NCBI GenBank assembly: GCA_030424715.1
Contig: JAUHWH010000001.1
Location: 434,001-498,000 of the forward strand
Source: Bdellovibrionia bacterium
Lineage (GTDB): Bacteria; Bdellovibrionota; Bdellovibrionia; Bdellovibrionales; JAGQZY01
DNA: 64,000 bases
Direction of reading: 5' to 3'
A model generated the notes under the pieces. The model worked only from the letters and a program-made list of their open reading frames with translations, made no database searches and was not told the origin of the DNA. Position numbers and translations under genes: made by a program. Shown here one piece after another: positions 51,590 through 60,699 of this stretch. Within the stretch, counting starts at the first letter, position 1. Every line of letters starts with the position of its first letter.

Positions 51590-52947
51590 TAACTGTCTTT
51601 AAGTTCCAGTATCGACTCTTCAATAATCTTGCAGGCCACCTTAAGGTCATCCGTCGAAACAATGGCAGGCACCAAAAAGCGCAAACGAAACGGGTCTTTC
51701 CCACAACCAAAAGCAATAAAGCCTTTTTCATACATATGGTGCAGTAACTTGAGAATTTTTGTTCTATCTCCAGAGAATGGGGTCACCGCCACCATTAAAC
51801 CTAAGCCTTCGGGATCTTCAAGAAGCCCTTTGCAGCTGCCCTCGCAGAGCTCTTGTAGGAGACCCACGAACTCTTCGTGAATCTTCGCGACTTTTCCCGA
51901 TTTGCCGAAGTAACCCTCTCTGTTCATCTCATCGATGATGGCCGCACCAGAGGCTAAGGCTGGTGTGGAGCTGGCGAAAGTTCCCGCGACAAGGCCTGGC
52001 TGCGGGTTGTATTCTTCGGTGTACAAGGTCATTCCACACTGCGCCGTCTTGGCTATAGTGACAATATCAACGTAGTCTTCAAAACCGATGGTTTGAAAGG
52101 CAAAGGGTTCGCCGGTTCTCAGAAAAGTTTGTACCTCGTCAGCCCATATGGCAATCCCGTGCTTGCGGCATTCTTCAAAAAGAGGAATAAAAAATTCTTT
52201 TGGGGCCACTTTGTAGCCCCCTTCACCCAACATGGGCTCAAAATAGAAACAACAGATATCGTTGGGGTGGTTAGCAATGTGCTTTTTCAATTCTTTCAAC
52301 GTGGTTTCGGTACTCGACGGGTCGTCTTTATCAAAAAAAGGCACGCGTAAGACTTCATTGTACTCTGGCAAGCCCACCTTGTAGTTTGGGTTATCGGTGA
52401 CCTCAGCCATCATCGTGGTTCGCCCGGCGAATGAGTCTTTCATAGCAATAATATATCGTGCGGGGGTGTTTTTCTGGCGCGCCATTTTCAACGCATTTTC
52501 ATTGGCCATAGAACCCGAAGGACTGATCCAGCCATGGGTCAAACGACTGCCCTTAGCGAGGTCGATCACCTTTTGCGAGAAATCCAAATACTCTTGGTTC
52601 ATCTGCAGGTGCCCTTGCATCAGGATGTCAGACAGGCTGCCTTCCACTGCCGCTCGCAACACTGTGGGGTGGCTGTGACCGAACACATGCACACCAATGC
52701 CGTTGATAAAGTCGAGCTTTACACTTCCATCATTAAGTTCAACATAAGGGCCCGAGCCACGGCCAGTGCCCATATACTTGTAAAACAAAGGGCGACCACG
52801 AACCTGTTCGTACTGTGACATAAAGGCAGCGTAGGACTCTTTCTTAGCGGGGTCCGCGGGCCTCACGCCTCGCAAAGGGAGACATTGGTCCACTTGATTT
52901 TTCACAAGCTCATCAAGAAGGTTTTTTTGATTGTTTACTTCTGTCAT
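51589..52947 (-). CDS. Class III (ornithine-type) aminotransferase
   Basis: 452 residues, PLP-dependent. Fold type I features: GHSHPTVLRAA (about 91-101), SPSGSMANENALKMAR (about 142-157, the cofactor-phosphate loop), GIAIWADEVQTFLRTG (with the Asp that binds the PLP ring) and VDIVTIAKTAQCGM, where the Lys in IAKTAQ is the likely Schiff-base residue. Related to acetyl/succinylornithine aminotransferase (AstC/ArgD) and lysine aminotransferases; the exact substrate cannot be fixed. First gene of the operon with the M20 enzyme and AstD, so it is likely part of the same amino-acid breakdown route. Confidence 0.82.
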   Translation of the reverse strand: MTEVNNQKNLLDELVKNQVDQCLPLRGVRPADPAKKESYAAFMSQYEQVRGRPLFYKYMGTGRGSGPYVELNDGSVKLDFINGIGVHVFGHSHPTVLRAAVEGSLSDILMQGHLQMNQEYLDFSQKVIDLAKGSRLTHGWISPSGSMANENALKMARQKNTPARYIIAMKDSFAGRTTMMAEVTDNPNYKVGLPEYNEVLRVPFFDKDDPSSTETTLKELKKHIANHPNDICCFYFEPMLGEGGYKVAPKEFFIPLFEECRKHGIAIWADEVQTFLRTGEPFAFQTIGFEDYVDIVTIAKTAQCGMTLYTEEYNPQPGLVAGTFASSTPALASGAAIIDEMNREGYFGKSGKVAKIHEEFVGLLQELCEGSCKGLLEDPEGLGLMVAVTPFSGDRTKILKLLHHMYEKGFIAFGCGKDPFRLRFLVPAIVSTDDLKVACKIIEESILELKDS

Positions 52948-53068
52948 CGGTCACCCCTCGTAGCAAAAAGGCCTAAATACCATGGTATCGAGTTATTGTC
53001 TCAGGCCATCTGGAAAAAATCATCTAAAAGCCTTTTATATCAGAGCTCTTTTTGGGTAAGATCTGTTT

Positions 53069-53812
53069 ATGCGTTGGATATTTATTTTCATTATGTTTGG
53101 TTCCGCCCTTGTTCAAGCACAAGAGGCCCCAAACGCCTTTCTTGGCGGGGTCAAAGCTTATCAATCCCAAGATTTCACGAAAGCACAGGAACTTCTGGTT
53201 CCTCTTTTACAAGAGCACCCCGAAAATCCCGCCATTCTCTACAACCTGGGATTGGTCGAATACCAGTTGGGAAACGCCGGAATGGCTCTCGGATTATGGC
53301 GCAAAGCGCGATTTCTCGACCAAAGCTTAAAACCTACGCAGCTAGCCATTGAATATGCCGAAGAGCAGCTCTTTCCAGACCCAAGCCCTCCCTCATTCAT
53401 TGTTGTTCTATACAACAGTATGAAGAGACTGCCCTTTGAGGTCTGGGGTGCCCTTTGCCTGCTGAGTTTCTTTCTAGGAGCTTGGTTTGCCGTGGACCTC
53501 GGCATTAAAAAGCGCCGTCACATTAGCCTGTGGCCGGCATGGATATATTTTATTCTGCCGGTGTTTTTCGTCTCAAGCTTTTTTGCTTTTCAGCTGTATT
53601 ATGAACGTCAGCAAACTTTAGGGACGGTCATCACTCAAAACCAACTCACCCGGGCCAATCCATCAGAAACCGCACCAACCCTCTCCGAGCTCAGCGAGGG
53701 TCAGGTCGTGGTTATAGAAAAAACTCATGGCCCTTGGTTGCAAGTTCGGACGCTGAAGGGTTCTCCCGGCTGGGTACCACAAACATCGATCATTGCCTTT
53801 AGGAGGCACTAA
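53069..53812 (+). CDS. BatE-like protein: TPR, two membrane spans and SH3 domain
   Basis: 247 residues. A signal peptide or span at about 1-17 (RWIFIFIMFGSALVQA), a TPR region at about 25-95 (AFLGGVKAYQSQDFTKAQELL ... ILYNLGLVEYQLGNAGMALGLWRKA), two spans near 127-147 and 156-176, and an SH3b-like end (about 205-243, EGQVVVIEKTHGPWLQVRTL and GWVPQTSI). This order is that of BatE of the Bat stress proteins, but no batA/B/D lie nearby. TAAGAT ends six bases before the ATG, and there is no ribosome site. Followed immediately by the cyclic-nucleotide-binding gene. Confidence 0.75.
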   Translation: MRWIFIFIMFGSALVQAQEAPNAFLGGVKAYQSQDFTKAQELLVPLLQEHPENPAILYNLGLVEYQLGNAGMALGLWRKARFLDQSLKPTQLAIEYAEEQLFPDPSPPSFIVVLYNSMKRLPFEVWGALCLLSFFLGAWFAVDLGIKKRRHISLWPAWIYFILPVFFVSSFFAFQLYYERQQTLGTVITQNQLTRANPSETAPTLSELSEGQVVVIEKTHGPWLQVRTLKGSPGWVPQTSIIAFRRH

Positions 53813-54394
53813 ATGGTGCAATTTTTATGGGAAAACGTGTTGCGTAAAAAACGTGACGAAAACAATGTCTTGTCGTTTTTAAAGAAGTCTTTTCTTTTTA
53901 AAGACCTGACCTCGTCTGAAGTCGATTTTTTAGCCCATATCGTGCACGTTCGACACTTCGAAGCCGGAGAAAAAATCTTCACCCAGGGTGACCCCGGGGT
54001 CGGAATGTACCTTGTGTTCAACGGGAATATCGACATCATCATGCACGACCCGTCCGTTGAGCCACGACACTCCAAAATCGAAGAAATCTTTATCACTCGT
54101 CTTGAAAAAGGGGACTTCTTTGGCGAGCTTTCACTCATTGAAGATCCAAGCTATCGTTCAGCCTCAGCCCTCTCTGTGACAAAATCGACCTTGATCGGCT
54201 TTTTTAAACCCGACCTCTTGCAGGTCATTCAACGAAACCCACACACCGGTAATAAAATTATTCTGCGCTTAGCGGAGATTCTGGGGAAGCGCCTGCGCGA
54301 AACCACCGAAAAAGTCACAGAACTGGTAACCGAGCTCAACCAAGTTAAAGTAGCCGAAAAAGGAAAGAGCAGTGAAAAACACTTTACCTCGTGA
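53813..54394 (+). CDS. Cyclic-nucleotide-binding-domain protein without output domain
   Basis: 193 residues. The CNB domain spans about 25-150: FEAGEKIFTQGDPGVGMYLVF (50-70), and the phosphate-binding cassette GDFFGELSLIEDPSYRSASA at about 102-121 with the Gly-Glu and Arg needed for cNMP binding. No HTH follows; the C-terminal 45 residues are a charged helix (LGKRLRETTEKVTELVTELNQV) that could form a coiled coil. So it is a sensor module rather than a Crp-type regulator. ATG directly follows the preceding stop; the AI-2E gene overlaps its end by 23 bp. Confidence 0.85.
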   Translation: MVQFLWENVLRKKRDENNVLSFLKKSFLFKDLTSSEVDFLAHIVHVRHFEAGEKIFTQGDPGVGMYLVFNGNIDIIMHDPSVEPRHSKIEEIFITRLEKGDFFGELSLIEDPSYRSASALSVTKSTLIGFFKPDLLQVIQRNPHTGNKIILRLAEILGKRLRETTEKVTELVTELNQVKVAEKGKSSEKHFTS

Positions 54395-55433
54395 AACCGT
54401 TCGCCTGTTAATAATTGCGGGCTTCTCTGCTTTAGCTTTGTATCTCGTGTTTTACATTCAAAACTTATTGATCTCGCTGGTTCTTGCCTTTGTGATTTTC
54501 TATTTACTGTCGCCCATTATCAACCTCTGCGAGCGTCGCGGGCTTAACCGAAGTGTCGCAATCTTTACCATCTATTCGATCAATTCACTGTTTGTTGTTG
54601 CCATGTTTTCCGTGTTTATCCCACTCATCATTGATCAGCTGGCCTTACTTGAGCAGGAGCTACCGGATCTGCAAGCGGGTTTGCTGACCCTAGTCAGTAA
54701 GGTCGAAAACAAACTACAAAACACTTTTCACTTTGAAGAACCTCTTTTTCGCGAGAACCTAAGGCAATGGATGATCAGCCAAACCAGTCAGTACACTTCT
54801 TTGATTCCGAAATGGATTTCTGATTCATTAACGACGCTTTTTTTGACTCCATTTCTCGCCTTTTTTATGTTGAGAGACGGCTCTTTGATGAAGAGACAGT
54901 TACTCAACTTGGTGCCCAACCGCTTCTTTGAGACCGTTCTCAAGCTTCTTTACGACATGAATGAACAGGTGGGTAATTTTATCCGTGCTCGTATCGCCGA
55001 GGCCTTAATCGTTGGATTGGTCACATGGGTGGGGCTTTTGGTCATTGGATTTCCCTACGCGGCTCTCCTCGCTCTGTTTGCTGCCTTAACAAACCTCATC
55101 CCTTACATCGGTCCCGTGTTCGGTGCCATCCCCGCGTTCATCATTGTGTTTGTGCATTCTAATATTTTGTTTGAGTCCATGAGTATCAATATTCTAGCGG
55201 TTTCCTCGGTGTACTTGATCGCCCATGCCCTTGATGCAATTTTCATTATACCCATCGTGGTCGCTAAAATCGTTAACCTGCATCCCGTGAGTGTTGTGCT
55301 TGTCATCATCGTTGGAGCCCAGTTGCTTGGCGTTCTCGGAATGATTATCTCCATACCGGTGGCGAGTCTTTTAAAACTATTGATCTCCACCTTCTACCAA
55401 CAAACCCTGGGGCCTCGCCGCCCCCTTCATTAA
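54372..55433 (+). CDS. AI-2E/PerM-family membrane transporter
   Basis: 353 residues with about eight membrane spans in the layout of PerM/TqsA proteins: two or three N-terminal spans, an extra-membrane region (about 85-155), a span-rich second half and a GPVFGAIPAFI motif (about 252-262) typical of the family. Known members export AI-2 or act as Na+/H+ antiporters, so the substrate cannot be given. GTG start at 54372 within the previous gene; the three genes from 53069 form one operon. Confidence 0.87.
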   Translation: MKNTLPRETVRLLIIAGFSALALYLVFYIQNLLISLVLAFVIFYLLSPIINLCERRGLNRSVAIFTIYSINSLFVVAMFSVFIPLIIDQLALLEQELPDLQAGLLTLVSKVENKLQNTFHFEEPLFRENLRQWMISQTSQYTSLIPKWISDSLTTLFLTPFLAFFMLRDGSLMKRQLLNLVPNRFFETVLKLLYDMNEQVGNFIRARIAEALIVGLVTWVGLLVIGFPYAALLALFAALTNLIPYIGPVFGAIPAFIIVFVHSNILFESMSINILAVSSVYLIAHALDAIFIIPIVVAKIVNLHPVSVVLVIIVGAQLLGVLGMIISIPVASLLKLLISTFYQQTLGPRRPLH

Positions 55434-55461
55434 GGGGTTAAAACCACTGGGTTATTCCGAA

Positions 55462-55490
55462 TTGACAAGGCCCCAGTGAGACCATAAACT
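55462..55490 (+). promoter_or_regulatory. Promoter of the bamD operon
   Basis: TTGACA (55462-55467, perfect), 17 bases, then TAAACT (55485-55490, four of six). The expected RNA start is about 55497, four bases before the ATG at 55501. There is no room for a ribosome site, so a near-leaderless message is predicted. Confidence 0.75.
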
Positions 55491-55500
55491 GGTCGCCACT

Positions 55501-56226
55501 ATGAAGACTAAACTCCTTATATTACTAGCCTTTTTCGCCGTGCGCTGCGTTTCTTACGACCAACACGACACCTCACAAGCCTCTGGCGCCTTTGCATTGG
55601 CACAACAGTTGGAAGAGGACGAACGCTTCGAAGAGGCTTTGGTACAATACCGTGACGTTAAAAACCGCTTTCCGTACAGCCGGTATGCGGTGTCATCGGA
55701 ACTCCAAATTGCCGAAATTCAATTCAAGAAAGAATCCTTTGCCGAGGCTCAAGGGGCTTATCAGCTTTTTAAAGAGCTACACCCCAAACACCCTCAGATT
55801 GATTACGTGACCTACCGAATTGGCGAGAGCATCTTTATGCAACTGCCTTCCACGGTCGATCGAGACCTTTCGGTGGCACCTTTAGCAATAAAAGAGTTTA
55901 ATGTTTTGCTAAGAGACTTCCCACAGTCGAAGCACGCGACGAAGGCACGGGAAAAACGCAACGAAACACTTAAGAAGCTCGCTGAGAAAGAACTTTACAT
56001 CGCTGATTTCTATTTCCGAACCGACGAGTGGCAACACGCTATTGTGCGCTATGAAAAATACCTGAAAGAGTTCCCCACCCACGATAAACAGGCCCACGCC
56101 TTGCTGCGCGCTGGTCTCGCTGCCGAAAAGTTTGGTGATGAGCCGAAAAGAAAAAGCCTGTTCCGATCGTTAATTCAGCAGTACCCTGATAGTAAAGAAG
56201 CCAAGAAGGCGAAGGGTGTTTTTTAA
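55501..56226 (+). CDS. bamD: Outer-membrane assembly lipoprotein BamD
   Basis: 241 residues, close to E. coli BamD (245). The signal ends in FFAVRC with C16 the likely lipidated Cys; the residue before it, Arg, is unusual for a lipobox. Five TPR-like repeats follow, with the family segments ALVQYRDVKNRFPYSRYA (about 47-64), AIKEFNVLLRDFPQSKHA (about 130-147) and KRKSLFRSLIQQYPDSKEA (near the C terminus). It helps BamA insert beta-barrels. Own promoter at 55462-55490. The next gene starts at its stop (TAATG). Confidence 0.85.
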   Translation: MKTKLLILLAFFAVRCVSYDQHDTSQASGAFALAQQLEEDERFEEALVQYRDVKNRFPYSRYAVSSELQIAEIQFKKESFAEAQGAYQLFKELHPKHPQIDYVTYRIGESIFMQLPSTVDRDLSVAPLAIKEFNVLLRDFPQSKHATKAREKRNETLKKLAEKELYIADFYFRTDEWQHAIVRYEKYLKEFPTHDKQAHALLRAGLAAEKFGDEPKRKSLFRSLIQQYPDSKEAKKAKGVF

Positions 56227-56948
56227 TGGCCAGACAGGATCCGGACGAGCTTTTTCAAGCCGCAAAAGAGTACTTCAACGAAGGCCATTACAAAATTGTT
56301 GAGCCCATGATTCAACAGCTAATGATCATTGATGATCGCAACCCCGAAGTCCATTATATGGCTGGTACTCTTTATTTTGAAAAAGGCCAACTGAAGAAAG
56401 CCTTGGCCTCTTTCAGAAAGTCCTTGGATATTGACCCAAATTTCACAGATTCCAGTATCGGCCTATCCATTATTTTAAACGACCTCGGTCGTTACTCTGA
56501 TGGTAAAAGAGTCTTTGAAGAGGCCTACGCCCTTATGAAACAGAAAGACTCCAGCGGTTCAGAGCCCTACGTTAACGAGAAGCTCGCCAACAAACACGAA
56601 GAATTAGCAGACCTCTACTTTCTGTACAAACGTTACGAGGAAGCCCTAGAGAACTACAACCGCGCCGCCGACTTTTCAAAAAATCATGTGGCCTTTAAAA
56701 TTAAAGCTGTCGACTCTCTGATTCATATGAAGCTTTTATCTCGAGCGCTCAAAGAAGCCCAGGCCGTCGAAGATAAGAACCCCTATCATATCGATCTCTT
56801 GTTAAAGATCGCCCAGATCCATTATCAGCTCAACGATTTGAGACGTGCCGAAGAATATTGGGAGAAAGTGCTTTCGCAGGACCCCAACAATGAAGAAGCA
56901 AAAAGTCACCTAAAACACTCGCAACGTGAAATATTCATTAGCCCTTAA
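56226..56948 (+). CDS. Cytoplasmic TPR-repeat protein
   Basis: 240 residues without a signal peptide. TPR motifs at about 10-40, 40-75 (VHYMAGTLYFEKGQLKKALASFRKSLDIDP), 125-155 (ADLYFLYKRYEEALENYNRAADFS), 160-190 and 192-225 (LLKIAQIHYQLNDLRRAEEYWEKVL). It is likely a protein-protein adaptor. Translationally coupled to bamD (TAATG) and 8 bp before hpt. Partner unknown. Confidence 0.8.
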   Translation: MARQDPDELFQAAKEYFNEGHYKIVEPMIQQLMIIDDRNPEVHYMAGTLYFEKGQLKKALASFRKSLDIDPNFTDSSIGLSIILNDLGRYSDGKRVFEEAYALMKQKDSSGSEPYVNEKLANKHEELADLYFLYKRYEEALENYNRAADFSKNHVAFKIKAVDSLIHMKLLSRALKEAQAVEDKNPYHIDLLLKIAQIHYQLNDLRRAEEYWEKVLSQDPNNEEAKSHLKHSQREIFISP

Positions 56949-56956
56949 GGACAACC

Positions 56957-57478
56957 ATGGCCCAACTTAAAAACAATATGACACCTTTTATTACCAAAGC
57001 CGAAGTCGACGAAGCCGTCACCCGGTTGGCCAAAGAGTTGGAGATCGACTATCACGGTAAAGATGTGGTTCTTGTCGCGCCACTTAAGGGGTCTTTTTTG
57101 TTCATGGCTGATTTGGCTCGTAAAATGAACCTACCGGGTGTGATTATGGAGTACGTTTATCTGAAGTCCATAAAGAGTGGTGAGGCCATCGAAATAAAAA
57201 AAGATATTGAAACCAACATCACCGGCAAACATGTCTTAATCGTTGAAGAGATTATTGATGCTGGAAAGACCTTAAGCTTTTTGCTCAAACGCCTGGGCGC
57301 CAACCGACCAGCATCACTAAGGATTGTCACCCTGCTCGACAAGCCGGCTCGTCGCGAAATCCCCCTGAAGCCCGACTATATTGGACTGACTATCGACGAC
57401 CGCTACGTTGTCGGCTACGGCATGGACTCTGAAGAAAAAGGTCGAAACTACTCTGAAATTTACACTTTTTCTATGTAG
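56957..57478 (+). CDS. hpt: Hypoxanthine phosphoribosyltransferase
   Basis: 173 residues; salvages hypoxanthine/guanine to IMP/GMP with PRPP. The PRPP loop is HVLIVEEIIDAGKTLSFLL at about 93-111 (family form VEDIIDTGxTL), so an Ala replaces Thr. VLVAPLKGSFLFMADLARK (about 36-54) and the C-terminal PDYIGLTIDDRYVVGYGMD (about 138-156) are typical. Length fits. Third gene of the bamD operon. Confidence 0.93.
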   Translation: MAQLKNNMTPFITKAEVDEAVTRLAKELEIDYHGKDVVLVAPLKGSFLFMADLARKMNLPGVIMEYVYLKSIKSGEAIEIKKDIETNITGKHVLIVEEIIDAGKTLSFLLKRLGANRPASLRIVTLLDKPARREIPLKPDYIGLTIDDRYVVGYGMDSEEKGRNYSEIYTFSM

Positions 57479-57513
57479 GACCATTCGAAGCCCACAATCC
57501 ATCGAGCGATTCT

Positions 57514-58551
57514 TTAGTTTTCTATGGGCATGATTGGCCCACTGGCACTTATGCGCCCCACCCGGGTTTTGCCGGTTGCATAAAGAGTGCGTCGAATGTC
57601 TCCACCAACGATGAGCTCTTTTCCTTTCGGATTGAGCTCCAGGTCAAAAAAGAGTTCACCGGTCACTCTATTTTCATCGGCAAAATCAATCAATGGAACT
57701 TTGAATGTGAGAAAACCATTCTCTTGGTCAAAATCGACCTCGGAAATCTGGTGGTCCTGACCACTGTTCAAAACGTTACTGAATCCACCGCCGGTGAACA
57801 AAACCTTAACGACAAGCCCGGTCTGCCCCGGATCGATGTCCAGGCAATCGTTTGGAACAACCTCACAGCTTGCAACAGGCCCATAAACCAATTCCAAAGT
57901 CGTGAAGTCATTGAAAAAGTTTCGATTGCCAACCGTAGCCAACAACGACTCGTTCGCCGCAATCATTTTGGCCTCTATAGGATCAAGGATCACTTCTTCT
58001 TCTTCAGTCTGATCGGCCTCCAGCCCACGCCGTTCATTTTCATTGGCAATGCATTTTTCGATGAGTGCTAGTTCTTCGGGATCGTCTGTGTCGATCCAAG
58101 CATCTTGAAAAAAGGTTTCTGGCTTGCCTGGGAAGCACGACAATTCAAAGGGATCGCACAACGCATAACAACGGTCGGCGACATACTCCTGCTTTAAGGA
58201 TTCTTGCAGGCCAAGGTACTTTTCGTCCAATTGCTTTTCCGTGGCAAAGAATTCCGCCTCATAAAACGCTTTATCTTCACTGGCCTTCACTATATTTTTT
58301 CTCACTTCGGCTTGTTCTGAAAAACTCAATGGGACAAAAGCCTGAGCCGCCTCATCCCAACGGTCCACGGGCCAGAGAAACATGACGGGTGCACTGGCAC
58401 GAAAATGGCCCACGATCTGGCTGGATGAAAAAAAGCTTTTCGCCACTTTCGGTGGATCCGTTGGGGCGTTGGCTTTTTTTACGTCGATGCTGCAACCTAA
58501 AAATTGCAGCCCAAGAAGTACTAGAATTGTGTTTGTAAAGATAATTTTCAT
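57514..58551 (-). CDS. Putative lipoprotein, unknown function
   Basis: 345 residues. The signal ends in the canonical lipobox LGLQFLGC, so Cys20 should be lipidated. The mature part is acidic, with four cysteines in a short segment (DRCYALCDPFELSCF, near 125-140) and others later, which suggests disulfides in the periplasm or at the outer membrane. The last 100 residues look beta-rich. No family recognised. 10 bp after the beta-barrel gene, with AGGTGA before the ATG; last of three co-directional envelope genes. Confidence 0.75.
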   Translation of the reverse strand: MKIIFTNTILVLLGLQFLGCSIDVKKANAPTDPPKVAKSFFSSSQIVGHFRASAPVMFLWPVDRWDEAAQAFVPLSFSEQAEVRKNIVKASEDKAFYEAEFFATEKQLDEKYLGLQESLKQEYVADRCYALCDPFELSCFPGKPETFFQDAWIDTDDPEELALIEKCIANENERRGLEADQTEEEEVILDPIEAKMIAANESLLATVGNRNFFNDFTTLELVYGPVASCEVVPNDCLDIDPGQTGLVVKVLFTGGGFSNVLNSGQDHQISEVDFDQENGFLTFKVPLIDFADENRVTGELFFDLELNPKGKELIVGGDIRRTLYATGKTRVGRISASGPIMPIEN

Positions 58552-58561
58552 TTTATATCAC

Positions 58562-59803
58562 CTAGAAAAAGAGAGTCATATTCATTGACCACAGAGGATC
58601 GTTGCGAACATTTCGTCCATCAACGACTTGCCCCACCCCAAGATTCGCCATCATTGGTAAAAAGAAGGCCTTTCTTTTGAACAATTCCACGGTGGACAGT
58701 CCGGCTTGTAAATACACCGCCTGCATAAACTGTTCGGTTTCTACCCCGAGCGCCCAATAGCGATCGGCCGAGGCATTGACCCCACGCCAACGGTCGCGCT
58801 CTTTGTACCCAAGGGTGTAAGAGGCACCGAAGTTAAACAAATCGGTGGGAGCATACAATGCTGCAAAGCTCGTCGAAATGATATCTCCAAGGTCGCGGTT
58901 TGCGCCTTCGTCAATGTCGGCCGAGGCGCGCTCAATTTGATTAACGGGGATTCTAGTATCGATAACATCGGCAAATTGAATGGTGTAACTGGTTTGATTA
59001 ATGAGACGTAACTTTGACGTCACCGGAACTTCAAAAATACTGGCGATGGAGAGGTCAACCTGCCCATCTCCGGGCGCTGGGTCGACAATGAAGTCAATAT
59101 CACGAACGCGGCCTGTTGGAACCGTGAGAGTATTGGAGATAGCCCATGAGTAACTCAACTCTTTGGCCGCCAGGTATTTTGCGATCAACCTTAGATCGCC
59201 GACCTCGGTGCGCTCACGATCTTCGAGGGGTTGATACCCTTTGTTGGCAAGCTCTGTTGCAATGACGTCTTTAAGCTTGCTTTGGATCAGCTGGGTTTGT
59301 TTGCGACTCTTTGTGGAAAAGTCGGTGACTAGCTCTTGCAACTGGTCCCGCCCAACAAATCCCGTTTCTGCATCGATGTTTGTATAAACAATGGGTACCG
59401 CAAAGGCCACAGTCCATCGGTCTGTCAGGCCATACGCCATGGCAGGAATGGTTGCTACGACAAGGGTGTTGATGTCCGCGTAGGAGTTGCCAGCGATGGT
59501 CTCTAAAGGCACCCCTTGGTTCCTCAACTGAGACTCCACATTGAGCTTTAGATTTTCATCATTTTCGGCTTGCAACAAGCGGGAGTACGACAGTTCTTGG
59601 TTGAACGGCTCGGCCACCCCGGTGCTCAGACCAAAATCATTAAACCAACCGTCTACTGTCGTTGTGATGCCCCCGACTTGCACGCTCCGCACACCTTTGG
59701 GTAGCACCGCGGTGGTGTTTATGGATATTGGGGCCGACAGTCCGCCGGCCCAACAAAAAGAGGAGCCGACGAGGCTTGAGAAAATTATGGTCCAAAAGGC
59801 CAT
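58562..59803 (-). CDS. Outer-membrane beta-barrel protein, transporter-like
   Basis: 413 residues. The signal peptide ends near residue 20 (SSLVGSSFCWAGG). Repeated beta-strand patterns (VGDLRLIAKYLAAKELSYSWAISNTLTVPTG in two strands, then LRLINQTSYTIQF, FNFGASYTLGYKERDRW) and the terminal Phe-Phe fit a beta-barrel inserted by BamA. The VPTGR region resembles uncharacterised transporter-like barrels. It starts 5 bp after the TatT-like gene and 10 bp before the lipoprotein gene, so the three probably form one envelope module. Function unknown. Confidence 0.75.
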   Translation of the reverse strand: MAFWTIIFSSLVGSSFCWAGGLSAPISINTTAVLPKGVRSVQVGGITTTVDGWFNDFGLSTGVAEPFNQELSYSRLLQAENDENLKLNVESQLRNQGVPLETIAGNSYADINTLVVATIPAMAYGLTDRWTVAFAVPIVYTNIDAETGFVGRDQLQELVTDFSTKSRKQTQLIQSKLKDVIATELANKGYQPLEDRERTEVGDLRLIAKYLAAKELSYSWAISNTLTVPTGRVRDIDFIVDPAPGDGQVDLSIASIFEVPVTSKLRLINQTSYTIQFADVIDTRIPVNQIERASADIDEGANRDLGDIISTSFAALYAPTDLFNFGASYTLGYKERDRWRGVNASADRYWALGVETEQFMQAVYLQAGLSTVELFKRKAFFLPMMANLGVGQVVDGRNVRNDPLWSMNMTLFF

Positions 59804-59808
59804 GGTGG

Positions 59809-60669
59809 CTACTGCCAGCTATCCGCAAGCTCTTGAGCCACTCGCAACGCTTCGTTGTTTTCAGGTTCAGAGTCGGCTTTCAAAGTCTTAGGATCGGCCG
59901 CCAAAAAGATATCAATCAATCGCTTGGCTTGGTTTTCTTTACCCATTTTATAGAGCGTCTCAGCATAATAAATATTATTGTAACCGTTAACGCTGTAGCG
60001 TTGGCCTTCAACAAGACTGTTACGATAGGCTTCTTTTAACAAAACTTCGGACTCGTCTAAATCACCACCCAAAATTTTAGGAAGAGTAAACTTGATCCGA
60101 CCCTTTGTGCGATTGGGACCATACTCGTGGATCTCTTTGTAACCGAGCATATCAATACGATCCATCAGGCCTAGGACGTTAGGCAGTTTTCCAATAGACG
60201 ACGCAATTCCGTTGAGCCGACCCCACTGGGCAAGATTGATTCCTTTAGAGTACATCGCTTCAGCCACTAAGAGTTCTTCTGCGTCGGTTAACTTATTCAA
60301 CAGATCGTTGATCTGGGTTTGGTTAAGGTCGTGGGCCGTTCCGCCATCGATACCCATGGCACCCATCACCCCGTCGGCAAGGTCCATGGCTTTTTGGTGG
60401 GCCTCTTTACGTTCGTCCTTATCGCCGAGGGCTGTTCCCAAAAAGTAATGGGCCGTCGCTTCCGCGAGCATCAAGTTTAGCTTCGTCGCCTCATCGGCTT
60501 CAACAGCAACGGCTTCTTTGTATAGGCCGGCCGCTTGCTGAGCAAATTTGATACCCGTCTCATTAAAATCACGTTGGGCATAGGCCTGCGCAGCCTGGTC
60601 GGCCTTCTCGTTAGCAAAAGTTTGTGTCGAAAAAATTAGGCAAAAAGCCACGGCTAGACATCGGTACAT
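59809..60669 (-). CDS. TatT-like exported helical (TPR-type) protein
   Basis: About 286 residues with a signal peptide at 1-20 (YRCLAVAFCLIFSTQTFA). The mature part is all-helical, with TPR-like repeats (about 20-50, 75-110, 225-280, with YYAETLYKMGKENQAKRLIDIFL). The layout resembles the TatT component that pairs with TRAP-type transporters; no TRAP genes are seen nearby. Two adjacent ATGs (60672, 60669) follow GGGGGAGATA; I chose 60669 for the better spacing. First gene of the operon with the beta-barrel and lipoprotein. Confidence 0.7.
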   Translation of the reverse strand: MYRCLAVAFCLIFSTQTFANEKADQAAQAYAQRDFNETGIKFAQQAAGLYKEAVAVEADEATKLNLMLAEATAHYFLGTALGDKDERKEAHQKAMDLADGVMGAMGIDGGTAHDLNQTQINDLLNKLTDAEELLVAEAMYSKGINLAQWGRLNGIASSIGKLPNVLGLMDRIDMLGYKEIHEYGPNRTKGRIKFTLPKILGGDLDESEVLLKEAYRNSLVEGQRYSVNGYNNIYYAETLYKMGKENQAKRLIDIFLAADPKTLKADSEPENNEALRVAQELADSWQ

Positions 60670-60699
60670 CATTATCTCCCCCAAGAATTTGTTTTCAAA

